From Clostridia bacterium (GTDB lineage: Bacteria; Bacillota; Clostridia; Acetivibrionales; DSM-2933): 54,233 nt of DNA. Position 1 is the first letter of the stretch. Every line of letters starts with the position of its first letter. A program made the position numbers and the translations under genes. The notes below the pieces were generated by a model. The model saw only the letters and a list, made by a program, of their open reading frames with translations, was not told the origin of the DNA and ran no database searches. Location of the stretch: contig JAOAEJ010000034.1 in the NCBI GenBank assembly GCA_026416815.1, forward strand, positions 1 to 54,233. Reading direction: 5' to 3'. Shown one piece after another: positions 37,050 through 46,617 of this stretch.

Positions 37050-37335
37050 GTATAGACGATGATTAAGAGGAGTAAACAGTGATTGACTCAGAGAGAGGGA
37101 AAATCATCGGGTGCAAGTTTTCCCGGGTTTCAAGCTGTTGAAGGTAGCTTATGAGTTCTGTATCCGAAAGCCTGATAAATGCACATGTTGCACTAGTGTT
37201 AAGCTGGGTAGGATACGGCGGTAAAGAGCCGTTAATTCGATTGAGCAGCCCTTTATATTAAAGAAGGGAATTTTGGTGGTACCGCGAAAAATACAGCCTT
37301 TCGTCCAATTTGTTATTGGATGAGAGGCTTTTTAA
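37050..37335 (+). ncRNA. Valine-specific T-box leader (tRNA-sensing riboswitch)
   Basis: Stem I is readable: a K-turn pair (GATGATTAAG with CTTATGAG), AGTA at 37071-37074 opposite GAA, helix AACAG/CTGTT, AGAGAG, and a distal GGGTGCAA. Directly after GAA-G comes GTA at 37144-37146, the Val specifier codon, followed by a purine. The T-box core GGTGGTACCGCG is at about 37275-37286, and a terminator (GCCTTTCGTCCAAT with ATTGGATGAGAGGC, then T5) ends near 37334. Uncharged tRNA-Val would pair with the specifier and the UGGU bulge and let transcription read into the small membrane protein gene and valS. Confidence 0.95.
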
Positions 37336-37364
37336 TTGGCAAATAGTACGTGGAGGTAAAAAAT

Positions 37365-37607
37365 ATGAGCATGTTGAAGATACTTGCATTTATTTTTCTT
37401 GCAGCAGGCGCTTTGATGGTTTATGGAGCCAACTGGGTAGTTTCAAAATATAAGCTTAACGAGAAAGCTGTCGTAAATTTCGCAAATGAGATGACAGAGG
37501 ATGAAATTACTACTTACAAGTATAATAAAGCGGTGCTTAATGTCAAAATGCTTGGTATGCTGGTTGCGCTGCCGGGTTTTATACTGATTATGGTTGTGTT
37601 CAGATAG
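37365..37607 (+). CDS. Small two-segment membrane protein in the valS operon
   Basis: An 80-residue protein. A GTG further upstream is inside the ribosome site GTGGAGGTA, so ATG 37365 is the start. Two membrane segments (about 5-25 and 55-78) flank a charged loop ([20 protein letters not shown]). I do not recognise it. It lies between the T-box terminator and valS, so it should be made together with valyl-tRNA synthetase in response to uncharged tRNA-Val. It contains about a dozen Val residues. Confidence 0.8.
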   Translation: MSMLKILAFIFLAAGALMVYGANWVVSKYKLNEKAVVNFANEMTEDEITTYKYNKAVLNVKMLGMLVALPGFILIMVVFR

Positions 37608-37644
37608 TTTGAATTTATTAATATATGATTTGGAGGTTGATGAT

Positions 37645-40296
37645 ATGGATGAACAGAAGAATATAGCAAAAACCTACGACCCGAAACAGGTTGAGGAAAA
37701 GTTATACAAGGAATGGATGGATAAGGGCTACTTCCATGCTGAGGTAGATCAAAGCAAAACTCCTTTTACGATTGTTATCCCTCCGCCGAATATTACAGGA
37801 CAGCTTCATATGGGGCATGCTTTGGATAATACTCTGCAGGATATACTAATCCGTTGGAAAAGGATGCAGGGCTACAGTGCATTATGGCTTCCCGGTACCG
37901 ACCATGCGAGTATAGCGACTGAGGCCAAGATAGTTGAGGCAATGGCTAAAGAGGGTATAACAAAGGACATGTTAGGCAGGGAAAAGTTCCTTGAAAGAGC
38001 ATGGGATTGGAAGAAACACTACGGCGGAAGAATTGTTGAGCAGCTTAAGAAGCTGGGCAGCTCCTGTGATTGGGAACGTGAAAGATTTACTATGGATGAA
38101 GGTCTTTCGGAAGCGGTAAAGGAAGTATTTATAAGACTGTACAAAAAAGGTCTTATATATAGGGGTGAAAGGATTACCAACTGGTGTCCGAAATGTAATA
38201 CTTCTATATCTGATATTGAGGTTGAATATGAGGAAAAGGAAGGTAACTTCTGGCATATAAGATACCCTGTAAAGGATAGCAATGAATACCTGGTTGTAGC
38301 TACAACACGTCCCGAAACCATGCTGGGGGATACGGCAGTAGCGGTACACCCAGAAGACGAAAGATACAAACATCTTGTAGGAAAGATGGTTGTTCTGCCT
38401 TTGGTTAACAGGGAGATACCTATTATTGCAGATGAATATGTTGAGAGGGAGTTTGGTACTGGTGTAGTTAAAATAACTCCGGCTCATGACCCTAATGACT
38501 TTGAGGTTGGTTTAAGGCATAAACTGCCCCAGATTAGGGTTATGAATGATGACGCTACAATGAATGAAAATGCTGCACAGTATCAGGGAATGGACAGGTA
38601 TGAAGCCAGAAGGCAGATGGTTGAAGACCTCAATAACCTTGCACTTTTGGTAAAGATTGAGGGGCATAAGCATAATGTAGGAACGTGTCAGAGATGTAGG
38701 ACGATTATTGAGCCTATCATTTCAAAACAGTGGTTTGTACACATGAAACCCCTTGCAGAGCCTGCTGTAGAGGTTGTTAAAAACGGTACCATAAAGTTTG
38801 TACCTGAAAGATTTTCAAAGACATATTTCAACTGGATGGAAAACATACAGGATTGGTGTATTTCCAGACAGCTTTGGTGGGGCCATAGAATCCCTGCGTA
38901 CTACTGTAAGGAATGTGGCTACATGATGGTAGAAAGCGACATGCCCGATGTATGTCCGAAGTGCGGAAGCTCAAGGGTTGAGCAAGACCCTGATACTCTG
39001 GACACATGGTTTAGCTCGGCGCTGTGGCCGTTCTCAACCCTTGGCTGGCCGGAAAATACCGAAGACCTTAAATACTTCTATCCGACAGATGTGCTTGTAA
39101 CAGGCTACGATATCATATTCTTCTGGGTTGCAAGGATGATTTTCTCGGGTGTGGAGCATATGGGCAAGGAACCTTTCAAGTATGTATTTATTCACGGGCT
39201 TGTAAGGGACGCACAGGGAAGAAAGATGAGTAAGTCCTTAGGAAACGGCATTGACCCGCTTGAGGTAATTGACCAGTACGGCACCGACGCTCTGAGATAT
39301 GCACTTACCGTAGGGGTATCACCGGGAAATGACTTGAGATTCCTTCCGGATAAGGTTGAGGCTGCAAGGAACTTTGCAAATAAGGTATGGAATGCTTCAA
39401 GGTTTGTTTTAATGAACTTTGACGACAATATAGACTTCTCAAAGGTAGACTCAAATAAGTTTACTGTAGCAGATAAGTGGATTCTCAGCAGAGTAAACAG
39501 CTTGGCTAAAGAAGTAACCGAGAATATGGATAAGTTTGAGCTTGGTATTGCGCTTCAGAAGGTTTATGAGTTTATCTGGGAGCAATTCTGTGACTGGTAC
39601 ATTGAGCTTGTTAAACCAAGGTTGTATGACAAGGAAAGCGATACAAGACTGGAGGCACAGTATGTATTAAACTATGTACTTGGTGCTGCTATGAAGCTTT
39701 TACATCCATACATGCCTTTTATTACAGAAGAAATTTATACTCATTTGATTAACGACGATTCAAGTGTTATGGTTTCCAAATGGCCTGAGTTCAGGGAAGA
39801 CTACAATTTCCCTGCGGAAGAAAAGAAAATGAGTATGATAATGGACGCAATAAGGAGTGTAAGAAACATCAGAGCGGAAATGAATGTACCTCCGTCAAGG
39901 CGTGCCAAGATTATATTTGTGGCGACAGGAAGTGAAGAAAGTGCCACGCTTCAGGAAGGAGGAAGCTTCTTTGAAAGGTTGGCAAGTGCTTCGGAAGTAA
40001 CAATACAGTCTGATAAGGCAGGTATTCCTTCCGATGCAGTAGCTACCATAATTGCGGGCGCGGAAATATATATTCCTTTGGAAGAGCTCATAGATATATC
40101 TAAAGAAATCGAAAGGCTTGAAAAGGAAAAGGCAAACCTTGAGAAAGAACTTGAAAGAGTAAACAGCAAGCTTAACAACGAGGGCTTTGTTGCTAAGGCC
40201 CCAGCTAAAGTTATAGAAGAAGAGCAGGCGAAAAGGGCTAAGTATCAGGAGATGTATGATAAGGTTGTTGAAAGGCTGGCTGGGTTGAAAAAATAA
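37645..40296 (+). CDS. valS: Valyl-tRNA synthetase
   Basis: Class Ia synthetase charging tRNA-Val. The frame is open earlier, but TGGAGG precedes ATG 37645 by about nine bases, giving 883 residues, the typical length. The HIGH motif is in [27 protein letters not shown] is characteristic of ValRS, and the editing domain ([13 protein letters not shown]) and KMSKS motif ([14 protein letters not shown]) are complete. A C-terminal coiled coil (about 810-883) is the tRNA-binding arm. A CPKC/CPKC zinc site is also present. Controlled by the valine T-box; a strong terminator follows. Confidence 0.98.
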   Translation: MDEQKNIAKTYDPKQVEEKLYKEWMDKGYFHAEVDQSKTPFTIVIPPPNITGQLHMGHALDNTLQDILIRWKRMQGYSALWLPGTDHASIATEAKIVEAMAKEGITKDMLGREKFLERAWDWKKHYGGRIVEQLKKLGSSCDWERERFTMDEGLSEAVKEVFIRLYKKGLIYRGERITNWCPKCNTSISDIEVEYEEKEGNFWHIRYPVKDSNEYLVVATTRPETMLGDTAVAVHPEDERYKHLVGKMVVLPLVNREIPIIADEYVEREFGTGVVKITPAHDPNDFEVGLRHKLPQIRVMNDDATMNENAAQYQGMDRYEARRQMVEDLNNLALLVKIEGHKHNVGTCQRCRTIIEPIISKQWFVHMKPLAEPAVEVVKNGTIKFVPERFSKTYFNWMENIQDWCISRQLWWGHRIPAYYCKECGYMMVESDMPDVCPKCGSSRVEQDPDTLDTWFSSALWPFSTLGWPENTEDLKYFYPTDVLVTGYDIIFFWVARMIFSGVEHMGKEPFKYVFIHGLVRDAQGRKMSKSLGNGIDPLEVIDQYGTDALRYALTVGVSPGNDLRFLPDKVEAARNFANKVWNASRFVLMNFDDNIDFSKVDSNKFTVADKWILSRVNSLAKEVTENMDKFELGIALQKVYEFIWEQFCDWYIELVKPRLYDKESDTRLEAQYVLNYVLGAAMKLLHPYMPFITEEIYTHLINDDSSVMVSKWPEFREDYNFPAEEKKMSMIMDAIRSVRNIRAEMNVPPSRRAKIIFVATGSEESATLQEGGSFFERLASASEVTIQSDKAGIPSDAVATIIAGAEIYIPLEELIDISKEIERLEKEKANLEKELERVNSKLNNEGFVAKAPAKVIEEEQAKRAKYQEMYDKVVERLAGLKK

Positions 40297-40354
40297 TCCT
40301 TAAATTTAAGCTTAAAATATAAATAAAGCGTTTTGGTTTTAAGATACTTTTTTA

Positions 40355-40399
40355 ATAGAAAAATCCCTCTTGATAAGGACTCAAGAGGGATTTTTCTAT
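40355..40399. terminator. Bidirectional terminator between valS and the PilZ gene
   Basis: Perfect 19-bp stem (40355-40373 with 40381-40399), 7-base loop, with a TTTTT run on each strand. Confidence 0.9.
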
Positions 40400-40412
40400 G
40401 TAATGCTATAAG

Positions 40413-41063
40413 CTACAGCGCTTCAAATTCATCATTATTGGTATAAATGAGCTCCAGGGCTTTTCGTTCCATTACCGCTTCGGAATCCAGAGTATCGAAT
40501 AAGTCCTCCAGCTTTTCGAGGTTCCTTGCATTTATAGATGTAATCTTAATTCCATAAATCCAAGCAATCTTTTCCAGATGGTGTCTACGTACGATCCTAC
40601 CTTTGAATTCGACGAGTTCGGAAGATTGCGGCTGGACTGATATATTTAAGATAGTGCCGGTTTCTAGCTCTGTTTCGGAGGTCAAACAGCAACCTGAAAA
40701 ACTGATATCTTTAACTGTTGCGGTTATACCTGTCAAACTGCTGGAGGATACCTTAGATGAAAGGTTTATTTTATAACGTTTTATAGCCCGCTTTTCATCA
40801 TAGTTTTTTTCATCCAGTACATTAAGTAAAATGGAATTGCTCTGTACCTCCGCGAGATTTCCATGCACTATATGGGCTTTCTTTTCCTTAATAAATGTCA
40901 GTACAAATGGTATGCCAGGGGTAATATGCTCAGGCTGTTTTGTCACCAGCACAAGCAGATGTGTTCCTTCAATCCTACTAACAACGCATAAGAAAGGTGT
41001 TTCTATGGTGGAGTAGCTTACAGTGGCTTGCATTCCGGGAGTGAAAATAGTCATATTACACAT
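40413..41063 (-). CDS. PilZ-domain c-di-GMP-binding protein
   Basis: A 216-residue protein with a YcgR/YpfA-like N-terminal barrel (about 5-85) and a PilZ domain (about 90-200). The c-di-GMP site is intact: RxxxR at Arg92-Arg96 (KRAIKRYK) and DxSxxG at 119-124 (DISFSG). Such proteins slow flagellar motion or switch cells to attachment when c-di-GMP rises. ATG start with AAAGGAG seven bases upstream. It stands alone. Confidence 0.9.
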   Translation of the reverse strand: MCNMTIFTPGMQATVSYSTIETPFLCVVSRIEGTHLLVLVTKQPEHITPGIPFVLTFIKEKKAHIVHGNLAEVQSNSILLNVLDEKNYDEKRAIKRYKINLSSKVSSSSLTGITATVKDISFSGCCLTSETELETGTILNISVQPQSSELVEFKGRIVRRHHLEKIAWIYGIKITSINARNLEKLEDLFDTLDSEAVMERKALELIYTNNDEFEAL

Positions 41064-41363
41064 ACTTTTGCTCCTTTCTTTGGTTAAGTTATAAACAAGT
41101 TACCGCACATGCCGGTAGTAAAGCCTGAAAAACTGAATTAAGTTTATGGAAAGCTGTTTTAATTAGTTGTTTAAGCAAACCGCAGTATATAGATAAACAA
41201 AATTATATAAATAGCAATTTAGTATTTCATATACTATTTTACCAGTTTGGAAGAAATATTTAAATAAAAAATAGACAAAAAAGTCGTTAATTTTAGCTAT
41301 TTCGACATGTATTGCATTTAAATCCATGATCATAATAAATGTACGTACTATTGGTATATCCTA
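41064..41363. other. Non-coding divergent gap
   Basis: A 300-base AT-rich interval between the PilZ gene (leftward) and the TetR gene promoter. No reading frame, repeat or riboswitch is apparent. Confidence 0.35.
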
Positions 41364-41423
41364 TTGAATATTCCTTTATTTGATAGTATAATCAAGTATA
41401 GAATGACACGTCATTCTATACTT
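41364..41423 (+). promoter_or_regulatory. TetR-operon promoter with palindromic operator
   Basis: -35 TTGAAT (41364-41369), 17 bases, -10 TATAAT (41387-41392). Immediately after the -10 a 30-base palindrome spans 41394-41423, with 14-bp arms (AAGTATAGAATGAC and its complement) around a 2-base centre. It covers the transcription start, so binding of the TetR protein made from 41439 would block its own operon. Confidence 0.88.
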
Positions 41424-41438
41424 GAAGGGGGATTTTAA

Positions 41439-42146
41439 ATGGCATATAAAACACCTAAAGAGGTTCAAGAGAGGAAAGATGAAAAGAAGAGGCAAATTCT
41501 TATTACTGCTTCAAGAGTTTTTGCCTCCAGAGGGTATCATAATACTGCTGTAAAGGATATTGTGGATGAGGCAGGGATTTCGGTAGGTTCTTTTTATTTT
41601 TATTTTAAAAATAAAGAAGACCTTTTTGAAACTTTATATGATGAAGCAACAAGTATGATACTAAATAGCATTAGAAAAGTACTCAATGAGGGTGAAGAGC
41701 ATTTTACGAACAAGATATGCAAGGTGACGGTACGTTCGTTGTTTATATTCAATGAATTTAAGAATCTAACCAGGATAATGATGATAGAAGCGGTGGGACT
41801 AAACCCCAACTTTGAACATAAAAGAGTGCAGAGTACCCGTAGATTTTCCGACTATATGGAGCAGTTTTTTGAAAGCTTGAAACGGGAGGGGCATATTAAT
41901 TTTCCTGATATCGCTATTGCTTCCACAGCATATATAGGGACAATTTACAATGTAATAATGCGATGGCTTCAGGAGAGTAATGAAAACAGCCTTACCGAAT
42001 ATGCCTATCCGTTAATAGTATATAACCTTCAAGCATTAAATCTGGATTTCAGTGAGGATGAGGTAAGGAAAAATATTAGGGATGCTCTGGTTCAGAGTGG
42101 TGAAATGAAATGGGGGGTGCATAATGGTGCTGAAAAAGTGGAGTGA
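41439..42146 (+). CDS. TetR-family transcriptional repressor
   Basis: A 235-residue regulator. Its N-terminal helix-turn-helix (about 20-65) reads ILITASRVFASRGYHNTAVK then ISVGSFYFYFKNKEDLFETL, the TetR signature. The C-terminal ligand-binding domain is divergent. It sits just behind a 30-base palindrome and overlaps the downstream MMPL transporter gene by 23 bases, a typical repressor-efflux unit. Inducing ligand unknown. GGGGG lies seven bases before the ATG. Confidence 0.93.
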   Translation: MAYKTPKEVQERKDEKKRQILITASRVFASRGYHNTAVKDIVDEAGISVGSFYFYFKNKEDLFETLYDEATSMILNSIRKVLNEGEEHFTNKICKVTVRSLFIFNEFKNLTRIMMIEAVGLNPNFEHKRVQSTRRFSDYMEQFFESLKREGHINFPDIAIASTAYIGTIYNVIMRWLQESNENSLTEYAYPLIVYNLQALNLDFSEDEVRKNIRDALVQSGEMKWGVHNGAEKVE

Positions 42147-45100
42147 GCTGATAATCAAGTTTAGGTGGATTGTTATAGTTTTTTGGATAGTTATTGCAGC
42201 AATTGTTGTATGGAAGGCTCCGACACTTTCAGAGGTTGCAAAGAGCAGCCAGGAAAGCTTTTTACCTGGAGAAACCGATTCTATAAAGGCCTCAAAGTTG
42301 TTGAAGGAGCTTTATGATGATAAGGATAGGGGCGGGGAGCTAATTATTACTTTTAACCGCAAGGAAGGCATTGGTGACCGAGATGGTGATTATGTGAGGA
42401 AGCTGGAGCAGTATTTAAGAAATAATAATATCTATAGAATTACAGGAATTGTATCTCCTTTTACTCAAAAGGAAATGCAGGATGTAATGATAAGCAAGGA
42501 TAGGCAAGCGGCTTTTATAGTTCTAAAAATCAGTACTCCCGGATATAGCGAACAATTTGGCGATATTATACATACTATCAGGAGTGATATCCAGCAGACA
42601 GGAAATATAAGCTCCAACGGTATCCCAAGTATCCCACAAGCACTCAATGTAAATGTAACCGGCGATAGTGCCTTGATACAAGAGCAAAAGGATACCATGC
42701 ATAAAAGTATGGAGATTACAGGTGGGATAACAATTATACTTGTTGCTGCGGTTTTGATAATTATATATCGTTCTCCTATAGCTCCACTTTTACCGTTGGC
42801 TACTATAGGCCTGTCATTCCTGATTTCCAGAGGAGTTGTTGCTTATGCTACATCTTTTGGTTTGAAGATATCTTCTTTTACAGAGACGTTTCTTGTTGCC
42901 ATATTATTTGGGGCAGGTACGGATTATTGCCTTTTAATTATATCCAGATTTCGTGAGGAAATATCCATTGGGAAAACAGTTAAGGAAGCTCTCAAGGCCA
43001 CCATCCCTAATGTCGGGGAAGCGGTAGTATCTAGCGGAGGCACTGTTATGGTAGGGTTTGCTTTTATGGTTTTTGCTAAGTTTGGCCTCTTTAATACCAC
43101 AGGCCCTAGTATAGCTGTAGGCGTTGGAATAACTCTGTTAGCTGTTATGACATTTACACCGGCTTTAATAGCTGTACTGGGGGAGAGAATTTTCTGGCCT
43201 GGAAGACCTTCCAGGGTTCAGGCAGGAGAAAGGAAGGAGAGTTCACTGTGGGGAAGGCTTGCAAATTCCGTTACTTCAAGGCCTATCAGATTTATAGTGC
43301 TTTGTCTTGTGGTGTTTATCCCCTTTGCGGTAATGGTTAAAAATGCAGAGCGTTCCTATGATCAAATATCGGAGCTTCCCTCTGCTTCTGACCCTGTTAA
43401 GGGGTTTCAGGTTATAAAAGACCACTTCGATCAAGGTGAAATGCTGCCCGTTAAAGTGGTAATAAAGACCGATGAAAATATGTGGTCCAATGAATCACTG
43501 CAGGTATTGGAAAGGCTTACTGCCGATATATTGAAGATTGATACAGTTGCAAAAGTAAGAACTGCAACAAGGCCTGCAGGGGATAAATTGACTCAGGTCA
43601 GTCTGTCTAAGCAAATTGAGACACTTTCTGAGGGTGTAGAAACTGTAAAAGGCGGAGTTGCTCCTGTTATAGCAGGGATGAATGAGGTACAAGGAGGAGT
43701 TAAGAAAGTTGCAGAGGGTATCTCGAAGGGAAGCAGCGGATTGAGCGAACTTGCCGGAAGCACAAAGAAAACAGCAGATGGTATAGCAAGCATAGATAAA
43801 GGCATGCAGAATGCAAGTGCGGGGCAGCAATCGGCAATTGATGGGATTGTGGAGGTCAGTGATAGCCTAGGAAGAATAACTACAGGGATCACAGGTTCAA
43901 AGGATGGAGTGGATAAGGTATATGAGGCACTACAGAATACACAGCAAAGCCTTGAGGCTATAATGGCACAACAGCCTAAACTGGCCATGGATATAAACTT
44001 TCAAACTGCCTACGGTACGGTAAAGAAAGTGGTGGAGGATATTCCTAAGATAAGTTCGGGACTGGGACAGTCAAGTGAAGGATTAGTAAAGAGCCAGACA
44101 GGATTAAATACTACTCAAAAAGGTTTAAGTGAAATAAAATCTGGTATTAACCGCTCAAGTGCAGCGTTAAAAAATGTTTTAGCTGGGGTAGAGACTATAG
44201 GAAACAAGCAGGCGGAGTCTAGTAAACAACTGGCTGCTGCTGCTTCAAATCTGGAAAAGATAGCTTTAGGGATTGATGACGGAAAAGATGGGCTCAAGAA
44301 AATGGAAGGCGGCCTTGGTGAAATTCATGAGACAACAAGCGGCTATACTTCAAAGGGTAAAGAATTAGATGGTTTTTTCTATCTACCCGAAGGTGTGCTG
44401 GAAGAATACCCAAAGCTTAAAGAAGCAATGGGTACTTATATTACTAAGAGCGGTAACGGGGTGACTCTTGATATTGTTCTGACTATACCTCCATATACTG
44501 CTCCTGCTCTTGATAGCATAGCTGAAATAAGAAATGCGGTAAAAAATTCTCTGAAAGGCTCTCATCTGGAGAGTGCAGAGTTTCATATCGGGGGAGCTAC
44601 CTCGGTGTTCAGTGAGATCAGGGAAGTAACAGCTGATGACTTTGTTGTCGTAATGGTATGTGTCCTTGCCGGAATATTTGTAGTACTAGTCATCCTCTTG
44701 AGAAGTATTATAGCCCCTATTTATCTTATAGTGACTATACTGTTGAGCTTTGCTACAACCATGGGGATAACCTATCTTGTATTCCAGGTAGGGATGGGAC
44801 ATGAAGGATTGAGTTGGTCGGTACCGTTCTTCTCTTTCTGTCTGTTGGTTGCACTGGGGGTTGACTACAATATATTCCTTATGTCAAGGGTAAAGGAAGA
44901 GTATAAGCCGGGAGATGTTACAGGGGGCATAACAAGAGCTCTTTCAAGCACCGGAGGAATTATAACTTCCTGTGGCATTATTATGGCGGGTACCTTCGGG
45001 GCTTTGATAGCCTCACCTATGAGCTCGCTTATGGAGGTAGGCTTTGCCACTGTTGTAGGGCTTCTTCTGGATACGTTTATTATTAGGTGCCTCCTGGTTC

Positions 45101-45186
45101 CTGCAATAGCGGTCAAGGTGGGGGAATTGAACTGGTGGCCAGGCAGGAAGGTAAGGATTGTACCAGTGGAAGCTAAAGAAAACTAA
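42124..45186 (+). CDS. MMPL/RND-family transporter
   Basis: A 1020-residue membrane protein of the MmpL/YdfJ type, probably a proton-driven exporter of lipids or drugs. TM1 is about 10-31. Two blocks of five to six segments (about 195-375 and 840-1010) frame a large external region (about 400-835). Within that, about 500-745 is a long helical stretch of short repeats of hydrophobic-x-x-Gly/Ser (GLSEL, GIASI, GLKKM type), like those of the YhgE/Pip group. The proton-relay FGAGTDYCLLIISR and its partner ALGVDYNIFLMSRVKEE are present. Start ATG with GGGGGG about six bases upstream, inside the tetR gene. Substrate unknown; the repressor suggests inducible efflux. Confidence 0.9.
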   Translation: MVLKKWSELIIKFRWIVIVFWIVIAAIVVWKAPTLSEVAKSSQESFLPGETDSIKASKLLKELYDDKDRGGELIITFNRKEGIGDRDGDYVRKLEQYLRNNNIYRITGIVSPFTQKEMQDVMISKDRQAAFIVLKISTPGYSEQFGDIIHTIRSDIQQTGNISSNGIPSIPQALNVNVTGDSALIQEQKDTMHKSMEITGGITIILVAAVLIIIYRSPIAPLLPLATIGLSFLISRGVVAYATSFGLKISSFTETFLVAILFGAGTDYCLLIISRFREEISIGKTVKEALKATIPNVGEAVVSSGGTVMVGFAFMVFAKFGLFNTTGPSIAVGVGITLLAVMTFTPALIAVLGERIFWPGRPSRVQAGERKESSLWGRLANSVTSRPIRFIVLCLVVFIPFAVMVKNAERSYDQISELPSASDPVKGFQVIKDHFDQGEMLPVKVVIKTDENMWSNESLQVLERLTADILKIDTVAKVRTATRPAGDKLTQVSLSKQIETLSEGVETVKGGVAPVIAGMNEVQGGVKKVAEGISKGSSGLSELAGSTKKTADGIASIDKGMQNASAGQQSAIDGIVEVSDSLGRITTGITGSKDGVDKVYEALQNTQQSLEAIMAQQPKLAMDINFQTAYGTVKKVVEDIPKISSGLGQSSEGLVKSQTGLNTTQKGLSEIKSGINRSSAALKNVLAGVETIGNKQAESSKQLAAAASNLEKIALGIDDGKDGLKKMEGGLGEIHETTSGYTSKGKELDGFFYLPEGVLEEYPKLKEAMGTYITKSGNGVTLDIVLTIPPYTAPALDSIAEIRNAVKNSLKGSHLESAEFHIGGATSVFSEIREVTADDFVVVMVCVLAGIFVVLVILLRSIIAPIYLIVTILLSFATTMGITYLVFQVGMGHEGLSWSVPFFSFCLLVALGVDYNIFLMSRVKEEYKPGDVTGGITRALSSTGGIITSCGIIMAGTFGALIASPMSSLMEVGFATVVGLLLDTFIIRCLLVPAIAVKVGELNWWPGRKVRIVPVEAKEN

Positions 45187-45203
45187 TAGTACTTAGGATG
45201 TTT

Positions 45204-45239
45204 AAACCCTGCTGCAAAGTATAGTACAGCAGGGTTTTT
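45204..45239 (+). terminator. Terminator after the MMPL operon
   Basis: AAACCCTGCTG (45204-45214) pairs with CAGCAGGGTTT (45227-45237), followed by a short T run. Confidence 0.85.
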
Positions 45240-45450
45240 CTATGAAACTCTAATAAATCGCTATCATATCTTGAACTGATATGCTATTCAAACTTAAGAA
45301 AAGAGCTGTGTATATTTACTTTGAAATAAGTTAGCAAAACCTATTATTAGACTTTAAATAGTAGTAATAATTTGCTAGAATTACTGAATAATTTAATTTG
45401 GGGAATACAAGGTATAATCACAATTATTACCAAAGGGGCGAGTGTTTAAT

Positions 45451-46497
45451 ATGAAGTTCTTAAAATTCTTATTAATATTCATACCAATGAGCATAGCTTT
45501 GGAGCTAATACATGCAAATCCTGTATGGATTTTTGCTTCAGCCTGCCTCGCTATAATTCCTCTTGCGGGGTTAATGGGGGAAGCTACTGAAGAAATATCG
45601 GTTTATGCGGGACCTAGGGTTGGAGGATTTTTAAATGCTACCTTCGGTAACGCTACAGAGCTTATAATAGCTTTTTTCGCTCTGAAAGAAGGGCTGCATG
45701 AAGTTGTTAAAGCGTCTATAGCCGGTTCGGTTATAGGAAATATCCTGCTGGTATTGGGTGCAAGTATGCTGGTAGGAGGATTGAAGTTTAAAACGCAGAA
45801 ATTTAATAAAAGCGTAGTTGAGGTATCGTCGAGTATGCTGCTTTTTGCAGTTATAGGGTTGGGTATACCTGCAATATTTACTCACACTGTAAACCCGGAA
45901 CTGCTTAATACATCGAGGTATGAAGGGCTAAGTGTAGCTGTTGCAGTTCTAATGTTTGCTATTTACATATTGGGCCTTGTATTTTCATTTCATACTCATA
46001 AGGACCTGTATCGCTCGGAACATTTTGAAGTGCATCAAGCTAAATGGAGCTTGAAAAAGTCTATAGGTGTGCTTGTGGGGGCGACGGTTTTGATAGCTAT
46101 ACAGAGTGAATTCCTTGTAGGTTCTGTGGAGCCCATGACCAAATCATTGGGTATAAGCGAGTTATTTGTAGGTATAATACTTATACCTATCATAGGCAAT
46201 GCTGCGGAGCATAGTACGGCTATCATTATGGCAGCGAAAAACAAGATGGATATTGCCATAGAGATAGCTGTAGGATCCAGCCTTCAGATAATTTTGTTTG
46301 TTGCACCGGTGCTTATTTTCTTGAGTCTTTTGTTTAAACCTATGAGCATTGTTTTTAACGAGTTTGAGTTGATTTCAATGATTGTCTCGGTGTTTATTGC
46401 AAATAAGGTGGCTGGTGATGGCGAATCCAACTGGCTTGAAGGTGTACAGTTAATGGTAGTATATGGCATAATTGCAATTGCGTTTTTAGTATTGTAG
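45451..46497 (+). CDS. cax: Calcium/proton exchanger (CaCA/Cax family)
   Basis: About 348 residues with eleven membrane segments. The duplicated alpha repeats are clear: GGFLNATFGNATELIIAFFAL (about 60-80) and GNAAEHSTAIIMA (about 247-259), each with the essential acidic residue of Cax exchangers. It should expel cytosolic Ca2+ for H+. A GTG at 45442 lies too close to AAAGGGG, so ATG 45451 (MKFLKFLL) is preferred; the choice is not certain. Monocistronic with terminator at 46515-46556. Confidence 0.93.
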   Translation: MKFLKFLLIFIPMSIALELIHANPVWIFASACLAIIPLAGLMGEATEEISVYAGPRVGGFLNATFGNATELIIAFFALKEGLHEVVKASIAGSVIGNILLVLGASMLVGGLKFKTQKFNKSVVEVSSSMLLFAVIGLGIPAIFTHTVNPELLNTSRYEGLSVAVAVLMFAIYILGLVFSFHTHKDLYRSEHFEVHQAKWSLKKSIGVLVGATVLIAIQSEFLVGSVEPMTKSLGISELFVGIILIPIIGNAAEHSTAIIMAAKNKMDIAIEIAVGSSLQIILFVAPVLIFLSLLFKPMSIVFNEFELISMIVSVFIANKVAGDGESNWLEGVQLMVVYGIIAIAFLVL

Positions 46498-46514
46498 ATA
46501 TTGATAGCTAGGTT

Positions 46515-46556
46515 AAAACAGTTCAAACGATTGATAAGTTTGAACTGTTTTTTCTT
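46515..46556 (+). terminator. Terminator after cax
   Basis: AAAACAGTTCAAAC (46515-46528) pairs with GTTTGAACTGTTTT (46538-46551); a T-rich tail follows. Confidence 0.85.
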
Positions 46557-46617
46557 TTATACCCGGATTTATAGTGTTATAATAAGTAAGAATAATGGAT
46601 AAAGAACGGGTGATTTT

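Noticed and set aside
37155..37170. ATC (Ile) or the second GTA at 37160 as T-box specifier
   Set aside because: The GAA, AGTA, AACAG/CTGTT helix and K-turn place the specifier at 37144-37146 (GTA); the later triplets fall below the K-turn.
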